A stretch of 51,284 bases of DNA from Pseudarthrobacter sp. C4D7 (GCF_013359725.1 NZ_JABFMW010000027.1:1-51284); one strand, 5' to 3'; positions 23,674-32,649 are shown, counted from the first letter of the stretch. A program made the numbers and translations. The notes: a model not told the origin generated them from the sequence alone.

Positions 23674-25797
23674 ATGAGCTACGCTCTCGCCGTAGACGTC
23701 GGGACGAGTTTCACGGCAGCCGCCGTTGTTCGTTTCCACCAGGGTCCTTCCGCTGTGCCCGAGTGCCTGCCCCTGGGCACGCGGGGGGCGTCGGTTCCGT
23801 CCGTGGTGTACTTCCCGGAGGAAGGTCCCGTCCTGGTAGGCGAGGTTGCCGAACGCCGCGGCCTGGACTCGCCCGAACGCGTGGTGCGGGAATTCAAGCG
23901 CCGCATCGGTGACGACGTTCCCATCGTCCTGGGCACCCTGGCGCTGCAGCCCGAGGATGTCTTCGCCACCATGGCCCGCTGGGTGGCTGACCGGGCTGCC
24001 GAACGGGAGGGGGCCCCGCCGTCGGCCGTCTTCCTCACCCACCCCGCAGCCTGGGGACCGCACCGCCTGTCCGTGATCCGCGCTGCCCTTGCCGCCCATG
24101 GACTGGAGAACGTCACCCTCCTCCCCGAACCTGAAGCCGCGGCGTTGCACTACGCGTCGCAGGTCCGGGTGGAAGAAGGCAGCACCATCGCCGTTTACGA
24201 CCTTGGGGGCGGCACCTTCGACACCGCCGTCCTGCGGAAAACCGGCAGCAACCGCTTCGATCTGCTGGGCCGCCCGGAAGGCATCGAGGACCTGGGCGGA
24301 GCCGACTTCGACGCCGCGGTGTTCAACCATGTTGCCGCGCACGCCGGCAACGCCCTGGCGGACCTTGACCCCGCAGATCCTGCCGCCCTCGGCGCCCTAG
24401 CCCGCCTCCGGCGCGAATGCATTGAGGCCAAGGAAGCGCTGTCCGCGGACAGCGAGGCAAGCATCCCGGTGCTCCTTCCGGGCGTCCAGCAGCAGGTCCG
24501 ACTGGTCCGTTCCGAGTTCGAGGCACTTATTGAAGAGCCCGTGCGGGAAACCGTCGAGGCGCTGGAGCGCTCCCTGGCCCAGCTCCACCTGCAGCCGGCA
24601 GACCTTTCCGCGGTCCTGTTGATCGGCGGCTCCTCCCGGATCCCCCTGGTGGCCCAGGTGGTCTCCGAGGAGCTGGACCGCCCCCTTGCCGTGGACGCGG
24701 ACCCCAAGTCCTCCATCTGCCTGGGTGCGGCCGTGGCTGCGCTCCTGGCGCGCGCTGCTGCCCTGGCGGAGGGGGAACAGACGGAGTCGGAACCTGAAAC
24801 GGCCGCCGCGGAGGCGGCTCCCGTCGTCGTGCCCGCTGCGGTCCCTCCCGCCCCCACTGGGCCAGCCCTGCCCAGCTGGTCCCGGAAATACGCGACGCCG
24901 GCCGGAGACGGAACCGGACAGGATGCCATCCGCGGTGCACGGCGCGGGGCAGGGGGCGCCCACGCTCCGAAACCCACGGTCCGCGTTACGGCCGTGGCCG
25001 CAGCCGCAGTGCTGCTGACGGTCCTGACCGCTACGGCCGCGCAAAGTCCCGACGGATTCGGGAGCCTGACGGCGATGTTCGTTCCGCAGGCCGGAGCAAG
25101 CACCGAGGGCGGTTCCGCCGGCGCCGGCGCCACCACAGCGCCCGGGGCCGGGGGAGCGGCAGCAACCGGCGGTCCGCAGCCGCTCGCAGGCGTCGAGGCC
25201 AGCGCCAGGAAGCCGATAACCCAGGAGGCCGGCATCGAGGCATCCGCCTCACCCACGGGAAGCAGTGAGGACACAACCGGCGGACCTGCGGCAGCCGGCG
25301 GAGCACCGGCGGCCAGCACGCCGCCAGGAACCGGCGGGGGCACGGTGGGGACCGGGGTCATTCCGGATTCAACCACCGTTGGCCCCGCTGCGCCGCCCAG
25401 TACCGCGCAACCGGTCCCGGCGGACCCCCTCGCCACGGACCCTGCACCCACGGTCACTGATTCCCCGGGCACCACCGCGCCGGTGAAGACTGCCCCGCCA
25501 ACGACGACGGCGCCCGGCACCTCTTCGCCCGGGACAACGGACCAGCCCACTCTTGGTTCCGGCACCGTGCCCCCGACCGACCCGACGACGTCTTCCCCCA
25601 CCACAGAGACTGCGACCCCCACCGCAGCGCCCACGACCCTGATGGCTCCTGCCACCTCGGGGGATCCTTCCGTGACCCCCACGGCTGACTTAACGCCCAC
25701 CCCGGCCGTTGCACCGCTACCCACCCTGGAGGAGTCAACCGCAACTTCGCCGGGAACCGCCGATGCAACGGCCTCGACCACCTCCCCGGGGGCCTGA
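23674..25797 (+). CDS. Membrane-anchored Hsp70-like ATPase without substrate-binding domain
   Basis: The 707-residue protein starts with an actin-like Hsp70 nucleotide-binding domain (about 1-365): phosphate-1 AVDVGTSFTAAAV, phosphate-2 YDLGGGTFDTAVL, the LLPEPEAAALHYA segment, and the adenosine motif LLIGGSSRIPLVAQVV. No DnaK substrate-binding domain follows. Instead there is a linker, one hydrophobic segment (about 436-453, VTAVAAAAVLLTVLTATAA), and roughly 250 residues rich in Pro, Thr, Ser and Gly that would extend outside the cell. The ATG at 23674 follows a GAGGTAA ribosome site. It heads the Hsp70-LuxR-IniB-dynamin locus; its client or signalling role is unknown. Confidence 0.85.
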   Translation: MSYALAVDVGTSFTAAAVVRFHQGPSAVPECLPLGTRGASVPSVVYFPEEGPVLVGEVAERRGLDSPERVVREFKRRIGDDVPIVLGTLALQPEDVFATMARWVADRAAEREGAPPSAVFLTHPAAWGPHRLSVIRAALAAHGLENVTLLPEPEAAALHYASQVRVEEGSTIAVYDLGGGTFDTAVLRKTGSNRFDLLGRPEGIEDLGGADFDAAVFNHVAAHAGNALADLDPADPAALGALARLRRECIEAKEALSADSEASIPVLLPGVQQQVRLVRSEFEALIEEPVRETVEALERSLAQLHLQPADLSAVLLIGGSSRIPLVAQVVSEELDRPLAVDADPKSSICLGAAVAALLARAAALAEGEQTESEPETAAAEAAPVVVPAAVPPAPTGPALPSWSRKYATPAGDGTGQDAIRGARRGAGGAHAPKPTVRVTAVAAAAVLLTVLTATAAQSPDGFGSLTAMFVPQAGASTEGGSAGAGATTAPGAGGAAATGGPQPLAGVEASARKPITQEAGIEASASPTGSSEDTTGGPAAAGGAPAASTPPGTGGGTVGTGVIPDSTTVGPAAPPSTAQPVPADPLATDPAPTVTDSPGTTAPVKTAPPTTTAPGTSSPGTTDQPTLGSGTVPPTDPTTSSPTTETATPTAAPTTLMAPATSGDPSVTPTADLTPTPAVAPLPTLEESTATSPGTADATASTTSPGA

Positions 25798-25798
25798 C

Positions 25799-27874
25799 AT
25801 GGACGCACATCTTCAGCGGGCGGAACGGCCTGTCCCCTTGCATACCGCACCCGACCACCAGGGGCATCCGCCACACGGCGCGGAGCTGATGGCCAAGCAG
25901 TTGAAGGGTGCAAACGCTGCGGTCCGGGAGCTGCTGCTGGCGCTTTCGGTGGGTTTCGCCCTGCCCGGACCACTTCCCGCCGATTTCCAGAACAAGTTCA
26001 TGAGTGGGACGGTGGAGGACCTTGATTCCCTAGTGGACCGGGCGGAGGCCGCCGGGCTGCTGAGGCCGGACGGCACGGTGGTGGGAACGGCCCAACACGC
26101 GCTCCTCACGGCTACCCCCACAGCCAAGGTGCATGCGCTCCAGCGTGAGCTTGTCACCGTCTTCACGTCCGCAGGGCAGCCGCTGGGGAACCTCGCCCGC
26201 GAACTGGCCAGGGGCGGGCTCGCCGATCCGCGGGTGGCCGCTGAGCTGGAACAGGCAGCGGATACCGCGCTGGAAAATGACCCCCGGTTGGCGTCCCAAC
26301 TCTACGAGGAAGCCCTCCTGGCCGGCGCGGATCCGCTGGCCACGGCAGCCAGGCGCGCCCAGGCCGCTGCCGGTGACGGCGAACTTGATGCCGCGGCCCG
26401 CATCATCGATGCGCTCCTGGTCAGCCCGGATCCGCCGGATGTGCGCCGCGGAGCTGATGTGGCCGCGTCCGTCTGGGCGCAGCGGGGAATGCTCGCCCGG
26501 GGAGCCCACGTCTACAGCTGGCTTGGCCCGGGCCGGGTCGGCCCCTCAGCGCCGCTTGCTGCGGTGGCCATGATCGGTGCCGGTGACCGGGCGGCAGCGG
26601 AGGCCTTCTTCCAGCACGATGCCCCGGCCGCCTCGCCTACGCTGCTTGCTGCGGCCATGGTGCAGACGGGCCAAGGCATCCTGGCCTCCCTCGGGGACAA
26701 GCCGCAGCAGGGCCTCTCCATCCTGATCCATGCCTCGGACATGCTGAACTCCGCGGGCACGGCGCTCCCTCTGCCGGAAACCCCGGCTGCCCTGGCAGCC
26801 CTCCTTGCCCTGCACAGCGGTGAGCCGCACCTGGCGGAAACGGTGTGCATGGCCGCAGTTGCAGCAGGACAGGGTGGCAATGCAGCCCAGCCGCGGCTCC
26901 TCCTGCTCCAGGCCTGGTCTGCCATGATGCAGGACAAGCTCGAGGACGCGCGCATGGCAGCGACGGAGGCGGCCAAAGCCAACCACTGGCCCCTGGTCCC
27001 GCGTGACGAATTCATGTGCGCGGCCCTTGAGGTTGGCCTTGCCCGCCGGAACGGCGACGTGCCGGAGCTGCTCAGGGCATGGGAACGGGCGCGCGAGGCA
27101 ATGCTCCATACCTCGGTGGACCTTTACAACCTGCTGCCCTGGGGTGAACTGCTGATCGCCGCCGCCAGGCTCCGGGAAACCCGCCGTGTTGCGCAGTACC
27201 TCGAGGACGCCTGGAAGCTGCTGGGGCGCCTGGGCGGCCCGGCCCTGTGGGCTGTTCCCCTGCACTGGTCCGCCGTGCAGGCTGCGCTGTTAAACGAAAG
27301 CCCCACGGATCTTGCTCCGCACGCAACGGCACTGGCGCGGGCTTCTGCCCACAGCCAGCTGGCCGCCGTGCTTGCCACAGCGGGGAAAGCCTGGGTCTCG
27401 GTGCTGGCCGGCCGGTTCCGGACCGGCGACGTGGAAGCCGCCGCCCGGCTCCTGGGAGCGGTGGGCATGCCCTGGGAAGGTGCACGCCTGGCCGGGCATG
27501 CTGCCGCGCGCGCCGATGAGCGCCGGGACATGATGCGGCTGCTCTCCTGTGCGCGGGACCTCCATCCGCAAGGCAGTCCCGGCGCCGGAGCAGCGGAGGT
27601 ACAGGCAGGCGGGAGCGCCGATGCCGGCAAGGGCGGCCAGCCGGACGCTTCGGGGCTGAGTGAGCGCGAAAAGGAAGTCGCCAGGCTGGTGCTGGAGGGA
27701 AAGACCTACCGGGAGATCGGCGAGGCCATCTACATCTCACCCAGGACCGCTGAGCACCACATTGCCAGGATCCGGCGGCGGCTGGGAGCGGAAAACCGGT
27801 CCGACCTGCTGGCCCGTTTGCGACTGGCCCTCGGCGTGGAACATTCCCAACAGTTGAACCCGCAGCAGGAATAA
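25799..27874 (+). CDS. LuxR-family (GerE HTH) regulator with helical-repeat sensor domain
   Basis: The 691-residue protein ends with a GerE-type helix-turn-helix (LSEREKEVARLVLEGKTYRE, about residues 619-680). The remainder is an Ala/Leu-rich alpha-helical array like the TPR part of MalT-type regulators, but no P-loop NTPase was recognised. The ATG lies one base after the Hsp70 stop. In mycobacteria the LuxR/MalT-like IniR activates iniBAC, so this protein probably controls the IniB-like and dynamin genes downstream; that is inference from organisation. Confidence 0.85.
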   Translation: MDAHLQRAERPVPLHTAPDHQGHPPHGAELMAKQLKGANAAVRELLLALSVGFALPGPLPADFQNKFMSGTVEDLDSLVDRAEAAGLLRPDGTVVGTAQHALLTATPTAKVHALQRELVTVFTSAGQPLGNLARELARGGLADPRVAAELEQAADTALENDPRLASQLYEEALLAGADPLATAARRAQAAAGDGELDAAARIIDALLVSPDPPDVRRGADVAASVWAQRGMLARGAHVYSWLGPGRVGPSAPLAAVAMIGAGDRAAAEAFFQHDAPAASPTLLAAAMVQTGQGILASLGDKPQQGLSILIHASDMLNSAGTALPLPETPAALAALLALHSGEPHLAETVCMAAVAAGQGGNAAQPRLLLLQAWSAMMQDKLEDARMAATEAAKANHWPLVPRDEFMCAALEVGLARRNGDVPELLRAWERAREAMLHTSVDLYNLLPWGELLIAAARLRETRRVAQYLEDAWKLLGRLGGPALWAVPLHWSAVQAALLNESPTDLAPHATALARASAHSQLAAVLATAGKAWVSVLAGRFRTGDVEAAARLLGAVGMPWEGARLAGHAAARADERRDMMRLLSCARDLHPQGSPGAGAAEVQAGGSADAGKGGQPDASGLSEREKEVARLVLEGKTYREIGEAIYISPRTAEHHIARIRRRLGAENRSDLLARLRLALGVEHSQQLNPQQE

Positions 27875-27934
27875 CCCCTAATCCCCCTAGGCACAGGGGT
27901 GTGGGTGCCCCGGAGCGGCCGTCGTGGGTAGGGG
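27875..27934 (+). promoter_or_regulatory. CCCCTA-rich control region upstream of the IniB-like gene
   Basis: The 165-base gap before the IniB-like gene holds CCCCTA at 27875-27880 and 27884-27889 and its complement TAGGGG at 27929-27934, plus GGGG/CCCC arms around 27895-27912 that could pair. These are plausible sites for the LuxR regulator encoded immediately upstream, or a weak terminator of the Hsp70-luxR transcript. A TATTTA at about 27965 could be a -10 box. No consensus for this regulator is known. Confidence 0.4.
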
Positions 27935-28039
27935 GAATGCGCCCGATGCCCTGTCCCCGGCAGCGTATTTAGGTTTGAAGCAACCGGGAAACGTACACCG
28001 GATGATCCACCACTCAAAGAAGATGTGAGGACCACGCAT

Positions 28040-29131
28040 ATGCCAACACTCGCAAACGACCTTGTTCAGTTCCTCATGCAACTATTCGGGAACCGGGAGG
28101 CCGTCCAGGAGTTCCTGGCGGACCCGGAAAGGGTGTTGCAGGAACACGGCCTGGCCAACGTGTGCGCGGCCGACGTTGACGCTGCCATGCCGGTTGTCCT
28201 CGATTACGCTCCCATCACCGTGAATGCCACGTCTTTCGCCCGGGAACATGCCACCGGCGGCAACAGCGTCTGGGCCGGGCAAACGGGCGCGTTGGGCGGC
28301 CACGGCGGAGGCATCCCTGCAGGCGGCGCGGCTGCGGGGCAGGGGGGCACAAACTACGACCAGGATGACCACGCCCACGCGGTGCAACAACTCCACCACG
28401 TGGTGAACCACTTCTCCTACACCACCAACACCACCGTTCTGGATGACCGGGACACCATTACGGACCAGTCCGTCAACCAGAACATCTGGGCGCACGGGGA
28501 CGTGGAGCAGTGGTTCGACAACCATGCCGTGGTGGCCTCCGGCGACAGGGCCGTAGCTGCCGGCGATGACGCCACGGTGCGGGACTCCAACAACATCACG
28601 GACTCCTACAACGCGGACCACTCGGCGGATAACTCCACGGACAACTCCATCCATGCCGGCGGCGACGTCGGTATCGGCAACGAGGAGACGGACATCTCCG
28701 ACTCCTTCAATACCGACCTCAGCCTGGACGTGGACGATTCGTTCAACGACAACTCCGACAATTCCAGCTACCAGGACTACTCGGACCACTCCACCAGCAC
28801 CGATGTGGACCTCGATGTCCGGGATTCGTTCAACGACAACTCGGACGACTCCACCCACAACTCCGTGGCCGTGGAGGATTCCTTCAACCAGGACAACTCC
28901 AGCGTGGTGGAGGATTCCTTCAACCAGGACAACTTCAGCACCACCGACGTGGACGTTCACGTCGAGGACTCCTTCCAGGACAACTCGGCCACGAGCATCG
29001 TCGAGGACAACCTGGTGGTGGCGGACAACCAGCTTGACTTCATGGAGGACAACTCCACACACACCGACGTGGACCTCGAGAACCACACCACCATCGACGA
29101 TTCGGTGGTTGACGACTCCACCGTGCTGTAA
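28040..29131 (+). CDS. IniB N-terminal-domain protein with acidic DSFN-repeat tail
   Basis: The 363-residue protein starts with an IniB-type helical domain (about 1-50: LANDLVQFLMQLFGNREAVQ, FLADPERVLQEHGL). A Gly/Ala-rich linker (about 75-105) follows, then a long tail rich in Asp, Ser, Asn, Thr and Val with almost no Lys or Arg. DSFN or DSFQ occurs at residues 221, 233, 262, 280, 292 and 310, usually preceded by alternating Val (for example VAVEDSFNQDNSS). No signal peptide is seen. The ATG at 28040 has a GTGAGGA ribosome site. The tail may form a beta-solenoid or an acidic polymer-like surface; function unknown. Confidence 0.8.
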   Translation: MPTLANDLVQFLMQLFGNREAVQEFLADPERVLQEHGLANVCAADVDAAMPVVLDYAPITVNATSFAREHATGGNSVWAGQTGALGGHGGGIPAGGAAAGQGGTNYDQDDHAHAVQQLHHVVNHFSYTTNTTVLDDRDTITDQSVNQNIWAHGDVEQWFDNHAVVASGDRAVAAGDDATVRDSNNITDSYNADHSADNSTDNSIHAGGDVGIGNEETDISDSFNTDLSLDVDDSFNDNSDNSSYQDYSDHSTSTDVDLDVRDSFNDNSDDSTHNSVAVEDSFNQDNSSVVEDSFNQDNFSTTDVDVHVEDSFQDNSATSIVEDNLVVADNQLDFMEDNSTHTDVDLENHTTIDDSVVDDSTVL

Positions 29132-29155
29132 CACGCTATTCCCGGGAGACGAACC

Positions 29156-29187
29156 GCCCGGCAGGAGGCATCCACCTCCTGCCGGGC
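29156..29187 (+). terminator. GC hairpin between the IniB-like and first dynamin genes
   Basis: GCCCGGCAGGAGG (29156-29168) pairs perfectly with CCTCCTGCCGGGC (29175-29187) over 13 bases, with loop CATCCA, followed by TCTTCC. It lies 24 bases after the IniB-like stop and 50 bases before the GTPase start on the same strand, so it may act as a partial terminator or an mRNA 3'-end stabiliser that lowers GTPase expression relative to the IniB-like protein. Confidence 0.7.
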
Positions 29188-29237
29188 TCTTCCGGTACGG
29201 GAACAGAACCAATGAGGCACTGAGCAGGGGGCACGCT

Positions 29238-31136
29238 GTGGTGGACGCAGGACCGGCAAGGCCGGCGGGGCCCGTGACGTCCGGGCAGCTGGTGAAGCTC
29301 GTGGAGCAGGGTTTGCAGCTGGTGGGCGACGGGGACCGGGCTGACCTGCGCAGGAGGCTGGACCATGCCTTCGGCCGGCTCCAGGACCCCAGCATCAGGG
29401 TCATTGTGGTGGGGGAGTTCAAGCAGGGAAAGAGCAAGCTGATCAATGCCCTGGTGAACGCCCCGGTATGCCCGGTGGATGACGATATCGCCACTTCGCT
29501 GCCCACGATCGTGCGCTACGGCGAACCGGCCTCGGCCAGCGTCCTGGTTCCCAGGGCCGACAACCCAGCGGCCGGTGGCGACGGCGCGGACGCCGGCATC
29601 GAGCGCCGGCCCATCGAACTCTCCGACCTTCCGGCGATGGTTTCCGAGCAGGGAAACCCGGGTAACAGCCGGAAGCTGGCGGCCGCCGAGGTATGCCTGC
29701 CCCGGCGCGTCCTCACGGGCGGGCTCACCATTATCGATTCACCGGGGGTGGGCGGCATGGGCTCCGCCCACACCCTGACCACCCTCACCGCCCTTCCCAC
29801 CGCGGACGCCATGCTGCTGGTCTCCGATGCCTCGCAGGAATACACGGAACCGGAACTTCGGTTCCTGCGCCAGGCCATGCGGATCACCCCCAGCGTTGCC
29901 GCCGTCCTCTCCAAAACGGACCTCTATCCTGACTGGCGGCGGGTTGAAGAGCTGGACCGGGGCCACCTGGACCAGGTGGCCCCGGACATCCCGCTCTACC
30001 CGCTGTCCGCGGACCTCCGCCTTGAGGCATCACGGCTCCAGGACGCGGAGCTCAACGAAGAATCGGGTTTTCCTGCCCTGGTGGCGCACCTCCGCACCAA
30101 CATCGTGGGCAAGGCGCAGCGCATCCAGCGGCGTTCCGTCAGCCAGGACCTGCTGTCCGTCACCGAGAACCTGCGCCTGTCCCTCCAGTCCGAGCTGGGC
30201 GCGCTGGAGAACCCGGACGGCACCCCGCAGATGCTCGCCGCGCTGGAACAGGCCAAGGCGGAGGCGGACGAGCTGCGGAAGCGGTCCGCCCGCTGGCAAC
30301 TGACGCTCAGCGACGGCATCAACGATCTCATCGCGGACATGGAATATGACCTCCGCGACCGCCTGCGCCGGATCCAGCGGGAAGCCGAGAACGCCATCGA
30401 CCAGGGCGATCCCGGGCCGGTGTGGACGCAATTTTCCACCTGGCTGGAAGAATGCGTTGCCGCGGCAGTTTCGGACACTTTCGTCTGGACCAGCGAGCGG
30501 TCGCAATGGCTGGCAGCACAGGTGGCCGAGCACTTTGCGGAGGATGAGGTGTCGCTGCCCGTCCTGCACGTCTCGGACTCAGGTGACGCCCTGGACCCGG
30601 TGGACCAAATGCCGGAGCTGGACCGGGGCCGAATCAACCCCATCCAGAAAGTCCTGATCGGGATGCGTGGATCCTACGGCGGCGTGCTGATGTTCGGCCT
30701 CCTGACAGGCATTTTCGGGATGGCCCTGATTAATCCCCTGTCCGTAGGTGCCGGCCTGCTGCTGGGCCGGAAGGCCTACCGGGAAGACAAGGAGACGCGG
30801 CTGAAGCGGCGCCAGGGCGAGGCGAAGACGCTGGTCAGGCGCCAGCTGGATGACGTCACCTTCCAGGTGGGAAAGCAGCTGAAGGACAGGTTGCGCCTGG
30901 TCCAGCGGACCATCCGGGACCACTTCACCGAAATCGCCGACGAATACCACCGGTCGCTGTCGGATTCGGTGGCAGCGGCCCAGAAAGCTGCCAACACGTA
31001 TGCGCAGGAAAAGGATGGGCGCATGCGGGACATCAGGGCTGAACTCAAGAAGGTGGACGCGCTGCACCGTGCCGCCGAGGCAGTGGCCGCCGAGGTTGCC
31101 GCGGCCGGTCCCCGCACTGCGGCTGGGGTGGGATGA
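29238..31136 (+). CDS. Dynamin-like GTPase, IniA type
   Basis: The 632-residue protein has a dynamin GTPase domain: P-loop GEFKQGKSK near residue 59, G3 DSPG near 167, and G4 SKTD near 225. Long helical regions flank a hydrophobic paddle or membrane segment (about 484-511, LMFGLLTGIFGMALINPLSV). This matches bacterial dynamin-like proteins such as mycobacterial IniA, which remodels membranes under cell-wall stress. The GTG at 29238 follows AGGGGG; a second GTG directly follows. The ORF is open further upstream but there overlaps the IniB-like gene. Confidence 0.85.
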   Translation: MVDAGPARPAGPVTSGQLVKLVEQGLQLVGDGDRADLRRRLDHAFGRLQDPSIRVIVVGEFKQGKSKLINALVNAPVCPVDDDIATSLPTIVRYGEPASASVLVPRADNPAAGGDGADAGIERRPIELSDLPAMVSEQGNPGNSRKLAAAEVCLPRRVLTGGLTIIDSPGVGGMGSAHTLTTLTALPTADAMLLVSDASQEYTEPELRFLRQAMRITPSVAAVLSKTDLYPDWRRVEELDRGHLDQVAPDIPLYPLSADLRLEASRLQDAELNEESGFPALVAHLRTNIVGKAQRIQRRSVSQDLLSVTENLRLSLQSELGALENPDGTPQMLAALEQAKAEADELRKRSARWQLTLSDGINDLIADMEYDLRDRLRRIQREAENAIDQGDPGPVWTQFSTWLEECVAAAVSDTFVWTSERSQWLAAQVAEHFAEDEVSLPVLHVSDSGDALDPVDQMPELDRGRINPIQKVLIGMRGSYGGVLMFGLLTGIFGMALINPLSVGAGLLLGRKAYREDKETRLKRRQGEAKTLVRRQLDDVTFQVGKQLKDRLRLVQRTIRDHFTEIADEYHRSLSDSVAAAQKAANTYAQEKDGRMRDIRAELKKVDALHRAAEAVAAEVAAAGPRTAAGVG

Positions 31137-32638
31137 CACCGTCCACCACCGCCGGGGCCGCCGCGCTGATCCGCGAAGCGCTGGACGCCTACGCGGATGA
31201 CCCGCAGGCAGTCCAGGTGCTGCAGGGCTACGCGCAGCGCCTGGCAGAACCCCTGAGGATCGCCGTCGCCGGCATGGTGAAGGCCGGGAAGTCCACGCTC
31301 CTGAACGCCATTATCGGTGAGGAGATAGCCCCCACGGACACCGGCGAATGCACCCGCATCGTCACGTGGTACCGGCATGGGCGCACGCCCCGGATCACCC
31401 TGCACCCCACGGACGGCGCCCCCCGGAACCTGCCCCTGAAACGCGTGGACGGGCGCCTCGTCTTCGTCCTGGACGGTGTGCGGGCGGAAGAAGTGGACCG
31501 GCTCGAGGTCGAATGGCCGTCCCCGGCCCTGGAGGCCATGACACTCATCGATACCCCCGGCATCGCTTCCCTCTCCCAGGATGTGTCCGCACGCTCCCTG
31601 CGGTTTCTGACTCCGGAGGACGCGCCGTCGGAGGCTGATGCCGTGGTCTACCTGATGCGGCACCTGCACGAATCGGATGTCCGGTTCCTGGAGTCCTTCC
31701 GCGACACCGGGGCGGGACGCTCGGGCACCGTTAACGCCATCGCGGTGCTCTCCCGGGCCGACGAAGTGGGAGCCGGCCGGATCGACTCCCTGCTGTCCGC
31801 AGGAACCATCGCGGAACGGTACAGCCGTGACCCCAACCTCCGGAAACTGGCACTGGCCGTTGTTCCGGTGGCCGGACTCCTGGCCGAAAGCGCCCGCACC
31901 CTGCGCCAAACGGACTTTGAGGCCCTCCGGATGCTGGCCACACTGGACCGCACCGCGCGCGAACGCATGCTGCTGTCGGCCGACCGGTTCCGCCGCGCCG
32001 TTGTACCGGAAGGGCTGACGGAAGACGCGCGGGCATCCCTGCTGGAGCGTTACGGGCTTTTCGGCGTCCGGCTGGCCATGGTCCTGGTCCGCAACGGGTA
32101 CGGGGAGCCCACGCCGCTCTCCCACGAACTCGCCAGGCGCAGCGGACTTGATCCACTGTTGGAGCTGCTGGACCGCCAGTTCCAGGCCAGGGCGGGGGCG
32201 CTGAAGGCGAGGACCGCGCTGGCAGCGGTGGAGGACCTCCTGGCCAACCGGCCGCGGCCGGGGACGGAACAGGTGGCGGCTTCCCTGGAGCGGTTGCAGG
32301 CCGGCGCCCACGAATTCCGTGAGCTGCGGCTGCTGGCGGCGCTGCGGACAACGGGAGTGGACCTGGCCCCGGAGCTGGCGGCGGAAGCTGAACGGCTGAT
32401 CGGCGGCCAGGGCGCCGCGGCATCCCAGCGGCTGGGTGTGGCCCCCGGGTCCGGGCCCGAGGTGCTGGCGGCCCAGGCCCGCCAGGTGCTGGGGCGGTGG
32501 CGCGTTATTGCCGAGAGCCCGCTGACGGCACGCCCTGCCGCTGAAGCCTGCCGGGTGGTGATCCGCAGCTGTGAGGGCATGCTGGCCGACTGCACCGGCA
32601 CGGCGTCCGGCACGGCCCGGCAGCCGCAAACGGCGTAG
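31133..32638 (+). CDS. Dynamin-like GTPase, IniC type
   Basis: The 501-residue protein is a second dynamin-family GTPase with P-loop GMVKAGKST near residue 47, G3 DTPG near 141 and G4 SRAD near 208. The rest is mostly alpha-helical. No clear membrane segment is visible, unlike its partner. The ATG overlaps the stop of the first GTPase (ATGA), so the two are translationally coupled and probably form a heteromeric pair, like IniA and IniC in mycobacteria and other paired bacterial dynamins. Confidence 0.85.
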   Translation: MTPSTTAGAAALIREALDAYADDPQAVQVLQGYAQRLAEPLRIAVAGMVKAGKSTLLNAIIGEEIAPTDTGECTRIVTWYRHGRTPRITLHPTDGAPRNLPLKRVDGRLVFVLDGVRAEEVDRLEVEWPSPALEAMTLIDTPGIASLSQDVSARSLRFLTPEDAPSEADAVVYLMRHLHESDVRFLESFRDTGAGRSGTVNAIAVLSRADEVGAGRIDSLLSAGTIAERYSRDPNLRKLALAVVPVAGLLAESARTLRQTDFEALRMLATLDRTARERMLLSADRFRRAVVPEGLTEDARASLLERYGLFGVRLAMVLVRNGYGEPTPLSHELARRSGLDPLLELLDRQFQARAGALKARTALAAVEDLLANRPRPGTEQVAASLERLQAGAHEFRELRLLAALRTTGVDLAPELAAEAERLIGGQGAAASQRLGVAPGSGPEVLAAQARQVLGRWRVIAESPLTARPAAEACRVVIRSCEGMLADCTGTASGTARQPQTA

Positions 32639-32649
32639 TACGGGCAGGC

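Noticed and set aside
25080..25797. Repetitive sequence in the Hsp70-like gene considered as a CRISPR array or minisatellite
   Set aside because: There are no regular repeats with unique spacers. It is simply Pro/Thr/Ser/Gly coding sequence.
28700..28990. DSFN-coding repeats considered as a CRISPR array
   Set aside because: Units are irregular in spacing, in frame, and encode a consistent peptide; spacers are not unique non-coding sequence.
28566..29237. An N-terminal extension of the first dynamin through the IniB-like gene
   Set aside because: The extension is Thr/Pro/Arg-rich shadow translation of the acidic repeat tail. The GTG at 29238 with AGGGGG upstream is the likely start.
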